Source: Cohnella rhizoplanae (lineage in GTDB: Bacteria; Bacillota; Bacilli; Paenibacillales; Paenibacillaceae). From it: a DNA stretch of 64,000 bases. Shown in pieces: positions 26,201-38,300 of the stretch; the stretch's first letter is position 1; every line of letters begins with the position of its first letter. The notes under the pieces were generated by a model. That model was not told the origin of the DNA, did not search any database, and saw nothing but the letters and a program-made list of their open reading frames with translations. The stretch spans positions 62,001 to 126,000 of the forward strand of contig NZ_CAOJCN010000017.1 in NCBI RefSeq assembly GCF_948329515.1, read 5' to 3'. The position numbers and the translations under genes were made by a program.

Positions 26201-27015
26201 TGGCCCTTGCGCAGTCCGCGGTCGATCAGCATCCGGGCGGTTTGGTTCGCTCTCTCGTTCAATTGCCGGTACGTCAGTTTTCCTTCGTCGGAGGATACCG
26301 CCGTCTTGTCCGGATAACGCGCCGCCGCCCGTTCGATCATGCCGTGAATCGTCGCGGCTCTGTCGTACGGCGCTTCCGTCGCGTTCAGCGCCGCATATAC
26401 CGCGGCATCCTCCTCCGTCAGCAGGTCGACCCCGGCGAAGCTTGCGGACGGGTCCGCCAGCGCGGCTTCCAGCAGCGCGACGTAATAACGGATATAGCGG
26501 ACGATGGTCGCCTCCCGGAAGAGAGAGGCGTCGTATTCGACGACGATGCGCCAGCCGCCGTCGCTCTCGCGAAGCTGCCAGTTCAGCAGCTCGCGCTCCG
26601 CGCGAAGGGAGGTGCCGACGGCGAAGCGGGTCTCGCATTCGCCGTCATACGGCGGCTCCGTCGAGGTCAGTCCGCCGCGAACCGCGTCGCGCAGATCGCC
26701 GAACGACTTGGCCGATGCCGCGGAGACGAACACGGGCACGTCGCCCGCCGTCATCGCGAGCCCTGCAGCCATCTCTTGCTCGCCCGACAGCCGATAGATC
26801 CATGCGAAGTACGCGGCCGCCGGCAAGGCGATATCATGAATTCCCTCCCGACTCGATTCCCGGATCGTCCGGGTTAATGGCTCGCTCAATGCGTATTCGG
26901 TCGTAGCGTAAGCATAAGTGCGGTTATGACGGGAGAAATCCATCGGCAGCAATAGAACCGGCGGATGCGATTCTCTCGCGGGGTACCGGTCGGTTGCAGA
27001 ACGATTCAAAGACAT
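23296..27015 (-). CDS. Free-standing reductive NRPS module (partial C, A, T, TD)
   Basis: A 1,239-residue synthetase. Residues 1 to about 205 look like the C-lobe of a condensation domain without HHxxxDG, so no condensation is expected. The adenylation domain (about 225-725) has A3 YTSGSTGRPKG (375-385), A4 SFDASVWD with the acidic residue typical for alpha-amino acids, A5 NVYGPTE and A10 Lys719. The carrier domain (about 755-830) has S777 in DFFEIGGDSL. The C-terminal reductase has TGATGYLG (860-867) and the YxxxK motif YTQSK. The expected product is an amino aldehyde released by NADPH-dependent reduction. The ATG at 27015 is preceded by GGAGG; the upstream ATG is not. No pptase, second module or exporter gene is adjacent. 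Confidence 0.88.
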   Translation of the reverse strand: MSLNRSATDRYPARESHPPVLLLPMDFSRHNRTYAYATTEYALSEPLTRTIRESSREGIHDIALPAAAYFAWIYRLSGEQEMAAGLAMTAGDVPVFVSAASAKSFGDLRDAVRGGLTSTEPPYDGECETRFAVGTSLRAERELLNWQLRESDGGWRIVVEYDASLFREATIVRYIRYYVALLEAALADPSASFAGVDLLTEEDAAVYAALNATEAPYDRAATIHGMIERAAARYPDKTAVSSDEGKLTYRQLNERANQTARMLIDRGLRKGQFVTILMERSTALVASLLGVLKAGGAYVPVDPEHPDERNRYIVEDTESAFVLTKGRYAPIADRLCAGIGTVKAIIDVEAGFPAYDGSTNPNAGSDPGDLAYVIYTSGSTGRPKGALIAHEGVVNLGESVRRDCRIGPDDVLTQFATYSFDASVWDTIGALFYGAELYLLSPAERMSVEAFASAVERTGTTIVAILPTVFFNQLSAYLSDEGYRKLSRVHLITVAGEALYGEQVRAFQRKFKDAVSIVNVYGPTECTVCTTTHTIRDYIPDDLANVPIGRPIGNYKVYIVNEENRLCPVNVHGEVLISTVGLAKGYLNQPEKTREAFVPNPFEPGGWIYKSGDFAKLLPDGTIEYVGRRDSQIKIRGHRIEIGEIEDAFAKIPNVQNIAVVPKKEKDGQNMLVGFFTSKDGGRVPAAEIKRLLGEKLPSYFVPKQVVQLEDMPISPTGKIDRKKLAGYELREDQPHDDRYAPPANETQAAIAAAWQEGLELSKIGIHDDFFEIGGDSLAIIHVLVLLKPRLPDIGINDFFECRTIEKLAERAEQLKSKAAGSRKAYVGGEVIPLEEHPAVLGQASASAVRHSSPAAVLLTGATGYLGAYLLYELLVQSEAKIICIARSSGADSAQFRIQKTMAHYFGPSSLDLLDGRVYVVEGDLSQPGLGLSPADGQFVRSNVDAILHSAADVRHFGDAEHFDRSNVLATRRLIELAETLDRGVRFHHISTLGIPEDLALSGQWEDQLSRPAFDEGLKVDNLYTQSKLEAEKWLMAAANRGLDVNVYRAGNLSCHADSGQFQQNIDNNAFYRMIKAMLLLGKAPAANWDVDFTPIDYAGRSIVHLALRPDTAGRLFHICNPEPVRYDRMIEMLGAFGYPVETLDFADYANWLFDAAVPKDPEALKLAIAQLEGDGAKDSDYRYGCRVTSSFLADTDIRCAPADESYLRKMIGYAVSIGYFPEPKSLLQADPRGGTASV

Positions 27016-27109
27016 TTTTTTATTGCCTCCATGGCTAGAATGGAGACGCACCCCATCCCGGAGAATAGAGTGCGTCTCGGGGAGATCCGGGTGAGTGGCC
27101 GATATCGTG

Positions 27110-28861
27110 TTACCGTTGAACCCTGAACCGCTCGACCAGCTGCTGCAGCTCGACGGACATCTCCGTCAAGCCCGTCGAAGACTCGACGATCGCGCGCATC
27201 GATTCCTTCTGGTCCGCGATGGATTCGTTAATCTTGGAACTGTTGGCTGCGGTCTTGCCGGCCGAAGCGGACAGCTCCGCCGACGTGGCGGTCAATTCCT
27301 CAGTGCCGGCCGACATCTGCTCGGTCGAACTGGATACCTCTTGAATCTGGAAGGCGACATTGTTCGTGGCATCCAGGATGCCTCCGAACATCCGCTCCGC
27401 GTCGGAGGCGATTTCCTTGCCGATCCTGACTTCGTTCGTCCCTTGCTCCATGGCCAGGGCCGCGATGCCGATCTCGTCCTGAATTTCTTTGATCAGCTCG
27501 GTGATCTGGTTGGCCGACTGCGCCGACATCTCCGCGAGTTTCCGGACCTCATGCGCGACGACGGCGAAGCCTGCGCCGTGCTCGCCGACCCGTGCGGCCT
27601 CGATCGCGGCGTTGAGCGCCAGCAGGTTGGTCTGGCTGGAGATGCCGGTGATGATCGCTACGATATTTTCGATTTCCTGGGAGCGGCCTTCCAGCAAACG
27701 AACCGCGTTCGTCGTCCGGGCTACGAAGTCTTCGATTTGCGCCATTTGATCAGACACTTGCCTGACGATCTTATTGCCCTCGAGCGAGAGTTTTTCCATC
27801 TCTGTCGCTTCGTCCGCGACTTTAGAGGAGTTGGCGGCGATATTCTGGATGACGTTGGCCATTTCGGCCATCGCTTTAGCCCCGTCGCCTGCGGCCTGCT
27901 CCTGGGTCACGACGCTGACGGTGATCTCCTGCATGCTCGAGGTCATCGTATTCATGTTGGCGTTGTTTTTTTCCGAGACGGCATGCAGCGCTCTCGCGGA
28001 GGAAGTCAACGAGAGGGAGGTCTGCTGAACCTTGGCGATCGTATCGTTAATCCGGGCGACCATGGCGTTGAACTTGTCGTTCAGCATGCCGAGATCGCTG
28101 CTGCCCGTCTGCAGTTTGACGTCCAGATTGCCCTGGCTCACTTGCTCGATGCCCCGGATCAATTCCTTGATCGGCCTCATCGTGCGGCGGGAAACGAAGT
28201 ACTGGACGAACAAAATGACGGTCAGCAGGATGAGCAAAATGGAAATGCCGTACGTCAGCAATTTGCTCAAACCCTTCGGAACCGCGCTGGCATCGACGTC
28301 GACCGCGAAATAGGCGAATATGTCTCCGTCGGCGTTTTTGACCGGATAAGCGATGGTCGTCCAGGTTCCGAAGTCGTCGGAATAAATGCTCGTGAAGGTG
28401 GGCTTCCCGGTATGTAGCATATCGGAGAGTGCGCTGGCGACTTTTTTCGGCTGCTCGTACATATCGCCGACGTTTAACTTCGCTTCCTCGAACGCGGCGA
28501 CGAGGCTGGTCGGCATGGCCGCGATCGACGTTTGGTTGCCGTTCGTCAGCTCCGTGCCGAAGACGTATGCCTGCGCGATGTTCGGATTGTTCTTGTTCAC
28601 CTGGTCCAGATAAGCCGTCAGCTCGGTCTGAACGGGATCTTTATAGCTTTTCTCCGCCATCGCCTGTGCGATTTTGCCCGCGTCGATGCCTTTGGCCCAG
28701 TTTTCCGTGACGACCTTGATCTGGCCTCTCAGCTGGTCGATCAGAATATTTTTTTCGACGATGTATCCGGAGGTGATCAGCGCAGCTCCGATAAGAATGA
28801 TGTTGATAAAGGATAACAATAGATTTTTGGAGAAAAACGACATCTTAAACAGTTTCTTCAC
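27110..28861 (-). CDS. Methyl-accepting chemotaxis protein, double-TM with Cache-type sensor
   Basis: A 583-residue chemoreceptor. TM1 (about 12-34, LLLSFINIILIGAALITSGY) and TM2 (about 200-220, LTYGISILLILLTVILFVQY) bracket a Cache-like extracellular sensor. A HAMP domain and a long signalling coiled coil follow, with the hairpin tip IAAIITGISSQTNLLALNAA-like sequence and EHGAGFAVVAHEVRKLAE. GTG at 28861 is chosen because AGGAGCGGGG lies directly upstream; an ATG ten codons earlier lacks a site. The C-terminus lacks a NWETF pentapeptide. It is transcribed away from the giant SLH gene. Ligand unknown. Confidence 0.9.
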   Translation of the reverse strand: MKKLFKMSFFSKNLLLSFINIILIGAALITSGYIVEKNILIDQLRGQIKVVTENWAKGIDAGKIAQAMAEKSYKDPVQTELTAYLDQVNKNNPNIAQAYVFGTELTNGNQTSIAAMPTSLVAAFEEAKLNVGDMYEQPKKVASALSDMLHTGKPTFTSIYSDDFGTWTTIAYPVKNADGDIFAYFAVDVDASAVPKGLSKLLTYGISILLILLTVILFVQYFVSRRTMRPIKELIRGIEQVSQGNLDVKLQTGSSDLGMLNDKFNAMVARINDTIAKVQQTSLSLTSSARALHAVSEKNNANMNTMTSSMQEITVSVVTQEQAAGDGAKAMAEMANVIQNIAANSSKVADEATEMEKLSLEGNKIVRQVSDQMAQIEDFVARTTNAVRLLEGRSQEIENIVAIITGISSQTNLLALNAAIEAARVGEHGAGFAVVAHEVRKLAEMSAQSANQITELIKEIQDEIGIAALAMEQGTNEVRIGKEIASDAERMFGGILDATNNVAFQIQEVSSSTEQMSAGTEELTATSAELSASAGKTAANSSKINESIADQKESMRAIVESSTGLTEMSVELQQLVERFRVQR

Positions 28862-29312
28862 GAATCCCCGCTCCTGTTGTCTAATTTGCATCTAAATCCG
28901 GCCCGGCCCGATCGCGTAACCCTCCTCTTAAGACCTAAGTCTTTGGTTCCGATCGCCACAGTAAAACTGGTTTTCGTGAATAAAATTCCCTCCCTACCCA
29001 AATAACCACCATACATTTATCGAATGGATCAAAGTCGAAAGTAATAGATTTGCTTAATTTTCTGACATAATAATCTAATTTACCTATGTAAATTGTTACA
29101 TAAGTCCTATGTTTGGCGGAACGCGACTGGCGAAGCCGCCGGGCCGCAATTTTTTTTGTTCTCGGGAAAAAGCCACAAAGCCTTGTACGATGCGGATTTT
29201 TGTCTATTTTTGTCCGAATCTTTCATTATTCTTTTATTCATGCCCCGTAGACTTATTCCTAGAATGCTCGTCATCCGTCTGCTTCCGGGTGCGAGGGAAG
29301 GGGATTTGTGCG
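28862..29312. other. Divergent intergenic region between chemoreceptor and giant SLH gene
   Basis: 451 bases without a gene. 28980-29110 is strongly AT-rich (rare in this genome) and probably carries promoters for both directions. Past 29110 the leader of the giant gene contains a short GGCG/CGCC hairpin at about 29133-29144 and a T8 run near 29149-29157, which might be a weak attenuator. The frame upstream of 29313 is open to 29109 but has no ribosome binding site or signal peptide and is not taken as coding. Confidence 0.5.
28909..28955 (-). other. Candidate structured leader RNA of the chemoreceptor gene
   Basis: CGATCG at 28909-28914 can pair with CGATCG at 28950-28955, AACC at 28918-28921 with GGTT at 28945-28948, and AAGAC/GTCTT form an inner hairpin at 28930-28943. 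The nested stems lie 48-95 bases upstream of the GTG start on the minus strand, where an mRNA leader would be. I could not match it to a known riboswitch. Confidence 0.35.
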
Positions 29313-32300
29313 ATGGGAAAAAGAGGAACGAGAAATAAACGAGGCGCCGCGCTCGCGTGGATCCTCATCGTGTCGCTGCTGAGCGGTCTGGTCGTGCCGG
29401 GCTTCGGGCCGGGAGCCGCGGCCGCCGCGTCTTCAGATGCGGGGGGCTTCGGCGCGTTGAACGTCAAGGCGCCGGCAGCCGTCGCTGCGGCAGCGGGCGA
29501 TACGGCGGGCCACTGGGCCGGCGATACGATGGCGGAGTGGCAGCGTCTGGGGCTGATCAACGGCTTCCAGGACGGCACGCTGCGGCCGGATCAGGCGATC
29601 AGCCGGATTGAATTCGTAGCGCTCGCGAACCGTCTTTTCGCTTATAAGGGCGCCTCGAGCCGGCTTTTTGCCGACGTGCCGGGGGATGCCTGGTTCGCCT
29701 CCCAGGTGCAGGCGGCCGTGGCGGCTGGCTATATTAACGGCTTCCCGGACGGTACCTTTAAGCCGAACCGGCCACTCTCCCGCGCGGAAGCGGCGGCGAT
29801 GCTGGCGAAGCTCGTCCCGGTCGTCGAGCGCGACGGCGTCCATGCGCTCGGCGCGTTCGGCGACCGCGGCGACGTGCCGGCCTATGCCCGGGCGGCACTG
29901 GGCGCGCTGGTCGAAGGCGGCTTCGTGCAGGGCTTCTCCGACGGGACGGTGCGTCCCGGCCGGCAGCTTACGCGCGCGGAGGCCGTCGCGCTGCTGGACC
30001 GGATTCGCGCGCGGTCCGCGACAGGCGCCGGCGGCGGCATCGTTCCCGCCGCGCTTCGCTTGACGGCAGCGGGTACATACGGTCCGGCATCGGGCGCCTT
30101 CGAGGTGGCCGGCGATGTCGTCCTCGACGCGCCCGGCATCACGCTGCGGAACGTGACGGTGCGCGGCAGCCTGACGATCGGCGAGGCCGTCGGCGAAGGG
30201 GACGTCAAACTGACGGGCGTCGACGTGAAGGGGAGCACGTCCGTACGCGGAGGAGGAGCGAACAGCGTCCATATCGACGACTCGCGGCTGGGCACGGTCG
30301 TCATCGAGAAGAAGGACGGCGTGATCCGGGTCGTCGTCGGCGGTACGACGGTCATCCATCAGATGGACGTGCGCACGGAGGCCAAGATCGAGTCGAACGG
30401 GACGTCGGAGAACGGCGGAATCGCAGGCGTCACCATCACTGCGACCGGCGAGGTCGTGCTGTCGGGCCGCTACGGCAAGGTCGAGGTCGCGAGCGACGTG
30501 ACGCTGACCGTCAGCGCGGGGACGATCGGCGAGCTGCAGGTCGCGGAGGGCGTGAAGTCCGCCGCCGTCGCGCTCGGCGACGGCGTAGCGGTGACAAACG
30601 CGGAGCTGCACGGCGGCACGAAGATCACGGGAGCGGGGACGATCGGCCGGGCGCTGGTGGATGCGGCGGGCGTAAGCTTCGAGAAGCAGCCCGCCGACGT
30701 GGAAGTGACGGACCGCGGCAGCGTGGCCGGCGGAACAGGCGGCACCGGAGGTTCGGGCGGCAGCGGGGGAAACGGAGGCAATGGAGGCAACGGAAGTAAC
30801 GGAGGTAACGGAGGTAACGGAGGCAGCAATGGCGGCGGCGGACAGCCTACGCCTACGCCGCCGGTCGATACGACGGTGACGGTCGTCCCGACGTTGGTTC
30901 AGGCGCGCGCGGCCGGCTTCAAGGTGGCGCTCAGCCCGCCGGTGCCGGTCCTCGCGGCGGCGAACTTTGTCCTGAAGGACGAGACAGGCGGCATCGTCCC
31001 CGTGGCGTACGCCGCGACGCTTGACGGCGGCGCGACCTATGCGGCGTCCGCAGCGCTGGCGGAGGGCAGGACGTATACGCTGACGCTCGCCAAGACGGGC
31101 TATAACTTCGGAGTGGGACTCGCGGTAGCCGTGACCGTCACGCAGCCGGAGGACGTTCTCGTCGCGGCGTCGCTCGCCGGCGCTGCCGGTCCGACCGGCT
31201 TCGCGCTGGCGCTGAACGGACCGGTGGCGGACCTGACGGCTGCCGATCTCGCGCTGACGCATGGCGGCGAGCCCGTACAGGTCGTATCCCTCGACAGCGC
31301 CGACGGCGGCGCTACGTATGCGGTCGCCGCGACGTTGACGGCCGGCGAGAGCTACGTGCTGACGATCGCGAAGAGCGGGTACCGGTTCGGCGGCGCGCTG
31401 ACGATCAACGTGCCGGAGGAGGGGACCGAAGAGATCGCCGTCACGCCCACGCTTGCGGGGGTCGCCGGCCCGACGGGATTCTCCGTCAGTCTGAGCGTCG
31501 CGGTCCCGGATCTGACGGCCGCGCAGTTCCAGCTGACGCATGGCGGAGACAGCGTGGCCGTGACGAGCGCGGCCAGCGAAGACGGCGGCGTCACTTACGC
31601 CATCGCGGCTGCGCTGGCAGAGGGCGAGACGTACCGGCTGACCATCGTCAAGCCGGGCTACGGCTTCGGCGGCGGCTTGACCGTGACGGTGCCGGGCGGC
31701 CTCGTCGTGGTCACCCCTAGCGTCGACCGTCTATCTTCCTCGGGCTTTATCCTGTCGCTGGACAAGCCGGTCCCGGAGCTGGAGATGGACAGCTTCTCGA
31801 TCACGGACAGCGGCGAGACGGCCGTCGGCATCAACATGCTGGAGACCGAGTCCACGCATACGATCGTCGAGGTATACGCGCCGCTCGAGCTGGGCGACAC
31901 GTACACCGTATCGCTGAACAAGCCGGGCTACGCCTTCGCCGAGCCGTTGGTGCTGTCCGTGCAGGCGGCCGAGATGCCTTCTACCCTTGATTGGGTGTCT
32001 TACCAAGGCTTCTCCATCCGCTTCAGCTCGCCGGTCCGGGGCTTGTCCGCTGACGGGATCGCGCTGACCGGGGAGTCGGGCGCGGCGGTCGCCGTACAGC
32101 ACGTTCAGCTCGCAGCGGACGGCCTGTCCGCTGTGGTGACGGCCGATCTGTCCGCCCCGGGCGCTTACAGCTACCGAATCGTCTCCTCCGACCTCGCTTT
32201 TTCCGGAGAGATCGAGGTACCCGATACGATTGCGGTCAACCGCTATACGACCTTTGAATCGGTAAATTACATGGACGCAGGCTTGCGCGTGCATCTCAGC

Positions 32301-35300
32301 CTCCCGGTTAAGGGACTGCCCGCCGAAGCGTTCGGGCTGACGCACCGTGACGGCACGCCTTACGTTCTCGCGTCGGCGACGACGGATGACGAAGGCCGAA
32401 GCTACCTGCTCGTGCCCGAGCAAATGACGTACAGCGATTACGCGCTCGACATTCAATATGCTGGCTACGACTTCGGCGGCGCGCAGCAGATTATACGCCC
32501 GACGATTAATTATTGGGGCGGAGAGGCCGATCCGGCTGCCTTCGTCGGACTCAATCCGTACGTAGCGACGACAAAGGACAATTACCGGATCACGGACGCA
32601 TCGGGTGCCGAGATGACGGTGAAGGCGCTCATCCCGTTCCAAGGCGCTGTGATCGCAACCTTCGACGGTACGCCAGGGCATAGCTACTACGTGACCGTGG
32701 CCAAGGAAGGCTACGACATCGGCGGTCCGCGCCGGATCAACGTGTTCGCGGACAATACGATCGTCGAGCCCTCCAAGACCGGCTTCACGCTGGCGCTGAA
32801 CCCGCCTGTCGCGATCGATACCGCGCACGCTTTTGCGCTGCACAGGGCGAAGAACGGCGTAACGGTCGGCAGCGCGCTGCGGATCGACTCCGTCACGACA
32901 AGCGACAACGGGGCGAGCTATCGGTTTACTGCCGCACTGACGCCCGGTGATTACAAGCTGTCGGTAGATGCCGATATCGAGGAGGATGCGTTCTACTTCA
33001 CGGTGCCGGTCGTCGCCACGATGACCGTCGATCATATCACTGACAGCGGGTTGACCGTAAATCTGAGCGAGGCGCTGAGCGATCTGACCGTCAACAGCTT
33101 CCAGCTCGACGATGCGGGCACAGGCATGCCTGTCGCGATCGGCTCGGCGACGACGGCCGATCAGGGCCGCACCTACCGGCTGTCGGCCCAACTGACCGGC
33201 GGCAGCTACATACTGCGGCTGTCCGGTCACCTGCCTGCTGAAGGTGTCGCGTTCCAGGCGGACGGCACGGTGGATGCCGGCGTCCCGGTCGTGGATCATA
33301 TCGCGGCGGACGGCTTCGACCTTGCGTTCGATACCGCAGTACCCGGCTTGCTGCCGGCCAATCTCGACCTGCGCGACGCGGGCGGCAGCCGTCTGAGCGG
33401 CGTGACGCTGTCCACGGCGAACGGCGGGGTCGGCTACCGCGTCCATGCCGCTCTGACCAGCGGCCGGGACTACACCCTGACGCTGAAGAAGGACTTCGTT
33501 CGCTTCGCGTCTACGGTATCGTTCCACGTCGGCTATTTCCTGTCTGCGACGATCGCGCAGACGACGCTGGACGGCCGCATCGAGATCCGTCTCTCGTCCG
33601 CGCTGCCGCAAGCCGAGTACGGCGGCGTGTTCGTCCGGGACGAAGAAGGGAACGACTACTATCCCTTTGAATACGTCATGTCCGGCGGCGGCACCGTCTA
33701 CCGGATTCGAATTTCTAATTTTTCCCCGGCTCATACGTACAGCATCGTGCTGAACCCGGCGGCCGTGCCGGAGCTCGCGGATTATGCGTTGAACTCGCCG
33801 GCGTTCGGATTCCCGGCGGCGATCTCGGCTGCGGCCGGTACGGCGACGGGGCTGGCGGTGCGGCTAAGTTCGCCTGTCGGCGGACTGACCGGCGCGAGCT
33901 TCATCGTCCGCGACGCCGCGGGCGCGAAGATCCCCGTGACCGGCGCGGTCTCCGAGGACGGCGGCGCCAGCTACGCGCTGACGGCCGTATTGACGCCCGG
34001 CAAGTTTTACACCGTACAATATCAATCTCCGTCCTCCTATCAGCAGACGCAGCCGGTTCAATTCGCCGTACGCAAGTCGCTGGCGCCGACGATCAAGAAC
34101 GTGACGTCGACGGGCTTCACGCTGCAGTTCGGCGAGAAGGTCGCGGGATTGAAGGGGTCGGAGGTCGTCCTGCGCGATCCGGACGGCAACGTCCTCGGCA
34201 CGCATCTGTACAGCTTCGGCACGACGGATCAAGGCCTGAGCTATCTATTCCGCTACACGGTCGGCGCCGGCGCCATCGAGCCGGGACCCGGGTATACGCT
34301 CGACGTGCAGCGGGATGAATTCGCGCTCGACGCGCCGCTCGCGTTCGATATCCCGATCCCGGCGACGGTCGCGGTCTCGCTGACGACGAGCACGGATCTG
34401 CTGCTGTCGATCGGCAGCTATTCCGGAGCTGCGCTCGCGCTGGATCAGAGCAGCTTCGACCTGCGCGACAGCAAGGGCCGTCCGGTTGCGTTCGCCGCTG
34501 CGCAAGTCGGCGGCGGCTCGTACAAGCTGACCGGCGCTTTCGACGCCCGCGAGTCCTACACGCTGACCGTCTCCAAGCCGGGCTACGACTTTGGCAAGCC
34601 GCTCACGTTCGGCCTCAGCATCTCGGTCGGCATCACGACGATGTTCCAGAACCAGCAAGGGTTCCGGCTGTTCCTGGGCACGCCTATTCCGGATCTGGCC
34701 GCAGCGGAGATCGCCGTGAAGGACGCGGGAGGCACCGCCTATCCGGTGACGTCCGCCGTGTCCGCTGATGGCGGCGCTACCTACCAGGTGTCGATGCCGT
34801 TGTCCGCGGGCAAGACGTACACCGTCACGATCGTCAAGCCGAATTACACGGTGAAGTTTACGATTCCGTTCAGTCTGAACCGGCGGGCGGCGTCGGTGGA
34901 TAGGGTCTCGGTTCACGGCTTCCGGCTGAACTTCGACCGGGCCGTGAATTGGAGCAGCGAGCTCAAGCTCAGCGTTCTGGACGATCAGGGCAACGCCGTC
35001 AAGACCGGCGGCATCGTGTCCAAGGACAACGGGCTGAGCTACGAGATTGATGCGACGCTCGTGCCTGATACGAACTACACCGTCACGATCGCCAAACCCG
35101 GCGACGACTATGGACCGGGGATCCCGCTCATCGTGAAGCAGGCAGCGGCGACCTTCGACGGCCTGGCAGGCGGCGGCAGCCGCATATTCCAGATGTCGCT
35201 CGATCAGCCGATTCCGGACATGCGTCCCGGAGAGTTCATTCTGCGCCGGGCTTCCGACGGCAGGCGTCTCCCGCTGCTGTCGGCCGAATCGACGGACGGC

Positions 35301-38300
35301 GGCACGACGTACATGCTGTCCGCCGACTTCCTGCAATCCGAGAGCTACACGATCGTGCCGGAAAAGGACGGCTTCGCGTTCGGCGATCCGATCCCGTTCA
35401 ACGTGCCGGTCTTCGAGCGGACGGCCGTGATCGGCGCCGGGCCGCGCGAGATCACCGTCGGCTTCAATCCGGCTGTGCCGGATCTGGACGAAGGCCACTT
35501 CGCGCTGGAGAGCGGCGCAGGCGCAGCGCTTCCCGTCGGTTCGGTCTCGACCGACGACGGCGGGGCGACGTACCGGATCGCCGCCGATTATGCGGGCGGC
35601 GAGACGTATACGGTGACGGTCGCCAAGGGCGGCTACGAATTCGGCGATCCGCTGACGGCGGACATTCCGGATTCGGTGTCGGCTGCGGTCTCGGCCGTCT
35701 CCGAGGCGGGCGCGACCGTGACGCTCTCTCCGGCCGTCGACGGACTGACCGCTGCGAGCTTCGAGCTGCGGGATACGTCCGGCAACGCTGTCGCGGTGAC
35801 AGGCGCGGTGACGGCAAACGGCGGCGGCACCTATACGCTGAGCGCCGGACTGAGGGGCGGCAGCAGCTACTCGCTGGCGATCGCGCTGGCCGGCTATGAC
35901 TTCGGCTCCACACTGACGCTGAACGTGCCGATCCCGGTCGCGGCAGCCTACGCGGATGTCGGAACGGCCGGGCTGACGATCCGACTGGATGCTCCGGTAC
36001 CGGGGCTTAACGCCGCGAATGTCACGCTGCTCGATCAGGACGGAGCGCCCGTCGACGTCGCTTCCATGACGACAGCCGACGGAGGCGGCACGTATACCGT
36101 TCGGGCGGGTCTGCAGGCGAAGAAGCGCTACAGTCTGCGCCTATCGAAGACGGGCTACGACTTCGGCGCCGATGCCGGCTTTGTCGTACCGGCGGCCGTA
36201 CAAGCGGCGGTGATGCCGCTGCTGACGACCGGCTTCACGATCCGGCTGGATCAGGCGGTGTCCGGGCTGGCCGCCGGCAATCTGACGCTGAAGGACAGCG
36301 CCGGCGCGACCGTCGCCGTCGCCTCTTGGACGGAAGCCGAGAACGGACGGATCTATCAGGCTTCGGCTGCACTTCATGCGCATGAGACGTACACGCTGCA
36401 GCTCGCCGCGAACGGCTACGACTTCGGTCCGGCGCTGCAGCGCGAAGCCCAGCCGGCGCTCGCGCTGTCGGCGAGCAGCATCTCCGATGCCGGCTTCGTG
36501 CTGAATCTCGGCGACGCCGTGCCGAATCTGAATCCGGACGACGTGTATCTGACCGATGCGTCCGGTTCGCGGATTGCTCTGAATGCAAGCAGGTTCTATG
36601 ATTTATCAGGCGCTTCCCATACCGGACGCCTCTACCAGGTCATCGTTCCGCTGACGAGAGGCAAGGCGTACGCGATCGACGTCCGCGATCCTGCGCATCC
36701 GGCCGCGGCTCCGCTGCAGGTCATTCTGCCGATCCAGGTTCAGACCCAGGTATCCGGCGTGTCCAAGGACGGCTTGACGCTTACCTTTAACCAAGCGGTG
36801 CCCGGGCTGAGCGCGGCCGACATCACGCTGCTCACGGAAAGCGGCGATCCGGTCGCCGTCGGCCATGCGGTCGCGGGGGATACGGAAGCCTCCTATAAGG
36901 TCGGCGTCAAGCTGACGGAAGGCCGAACCTATACGCTGAAACTGAACATGACGGGCTACAGCTTCGGGGCAGGAGGCGAGGCGTCGGTACAGGTGCCGAT
37001 CGCCGTGACGGCCACGGTGCTTAACCCGAACGAGGCGGGCTTTACGATCGCATTGTCCGCCGCTGTGCCGGATCTGGACATCAAGCTGTTCAAGGACGAC
37101 TACTTCGACGCCTACTACGATTTGACGATCTCGACGCCCGACGGGGGGCTGACCTACAAGGTCGGGGTATCCTGGCCGAGCGATTATCCGCTGACGCTCA
37201 CGCTATCCAAGCCAGGGTATGCGCTCGGCGCCGATCGGATCGTGCAGTATGCGAAGAAGCCGCCCGTCATGCTCCGCGCGGTATCCGGCGCTGACAGCGC
37301 GAGCGTGCAGCTGACCTTCGACGCACCGCTCATCTCGATGTCCGAGAGTTCCGGATTTACGCTGAAAATCAATGGCCAGTGGCAGAGCGGGGTTAAGTCG
37401 TTATTCGTCAATGCGACGACGGTCAAGCTGACCTGGAGCGGACCGCTCATCCGTTCGACCGACGAGCTGGCGGTCGCCTATACCGGCGTAAATCGGGTTA
37501 GAGGCGTAAATGGCGCGTTTCTGGCCCAATTCGGCGCTACGCCGGCGCTCAACGCGTCGAGCGAGCTCGGTCTCGTGCAGAGCTACGTCGACAGCCGCAA
37601 CGCCGATACGCCTGCAGCCATGCTGCATACGCAATTCGGCCGCACGGCGCTGGACACCGCGAAGCTGCTGCGGGAGGGCGGATTCTCCGCCGCGCAGTAC
37701 GCGGTCGCCGTCCGCAGGGAGTACCGGCTGGAATTCCCGGCCGTACTCGACCTAATGTATAAGATGGACACGGATGCGTTGACCGCGTTCGGCGCGCTTC
37801 GGGCCATGATGTATTTGCCTATGACACCCGACGAGTGGATCGCAGGTCTCCTGACGGCAGGCTATGCGCCTGAGGCGGTTGCGGGCGTGTTCCGCGACGG
37901 CGGCTATCAGACGCGCGACATTATACATGCGCTGAAGGCGGCAGGGGTGTCCGCGGACACGGCGGCGAAGACAATAAACCGCGCGCTCCTTGAAACGGGC
38001 GCGATCGCCGTGGCGCAGCTAAGGCGTTGGTACGGCTCCGCGGCGACCGCAGGCGCGGTGCAGAGCGCGTATGCGCTGACCGATGCCGGGACGGTGCAGG
38101 CGCTTGCTGCCGGCGGTATGTCTGCGGCCGATGCCGCGGCGGCGATCGAGGCGCTGTATGCCGCCGATGCTGCGACCGCTGCAGAGCTGCTGAGCGGCGC
38201 CGGCTATCCGGCGAAGGCGATCGGCGAAGCCGTCCGGCAGCTCTATACGTTCGCGGATGCGGCAGCGGCCGTTCAGGCGCTTGCGCAAGCAGGTCTGTCC

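Noticed and set aside
28862..29312. c-di-GMP riboswitch upstream of the chemoreceptor or giant SLH gene
   Set aside because: The conserved core ACGCAAAGC and tetraloop-receptor elements are absent on both strands.
29109..29312. N-terminal extension of the giant SLH protein
   Set aside because: No RBS, Phe/Cys-rich composition and a proper signal peptide with RBS at 29313.
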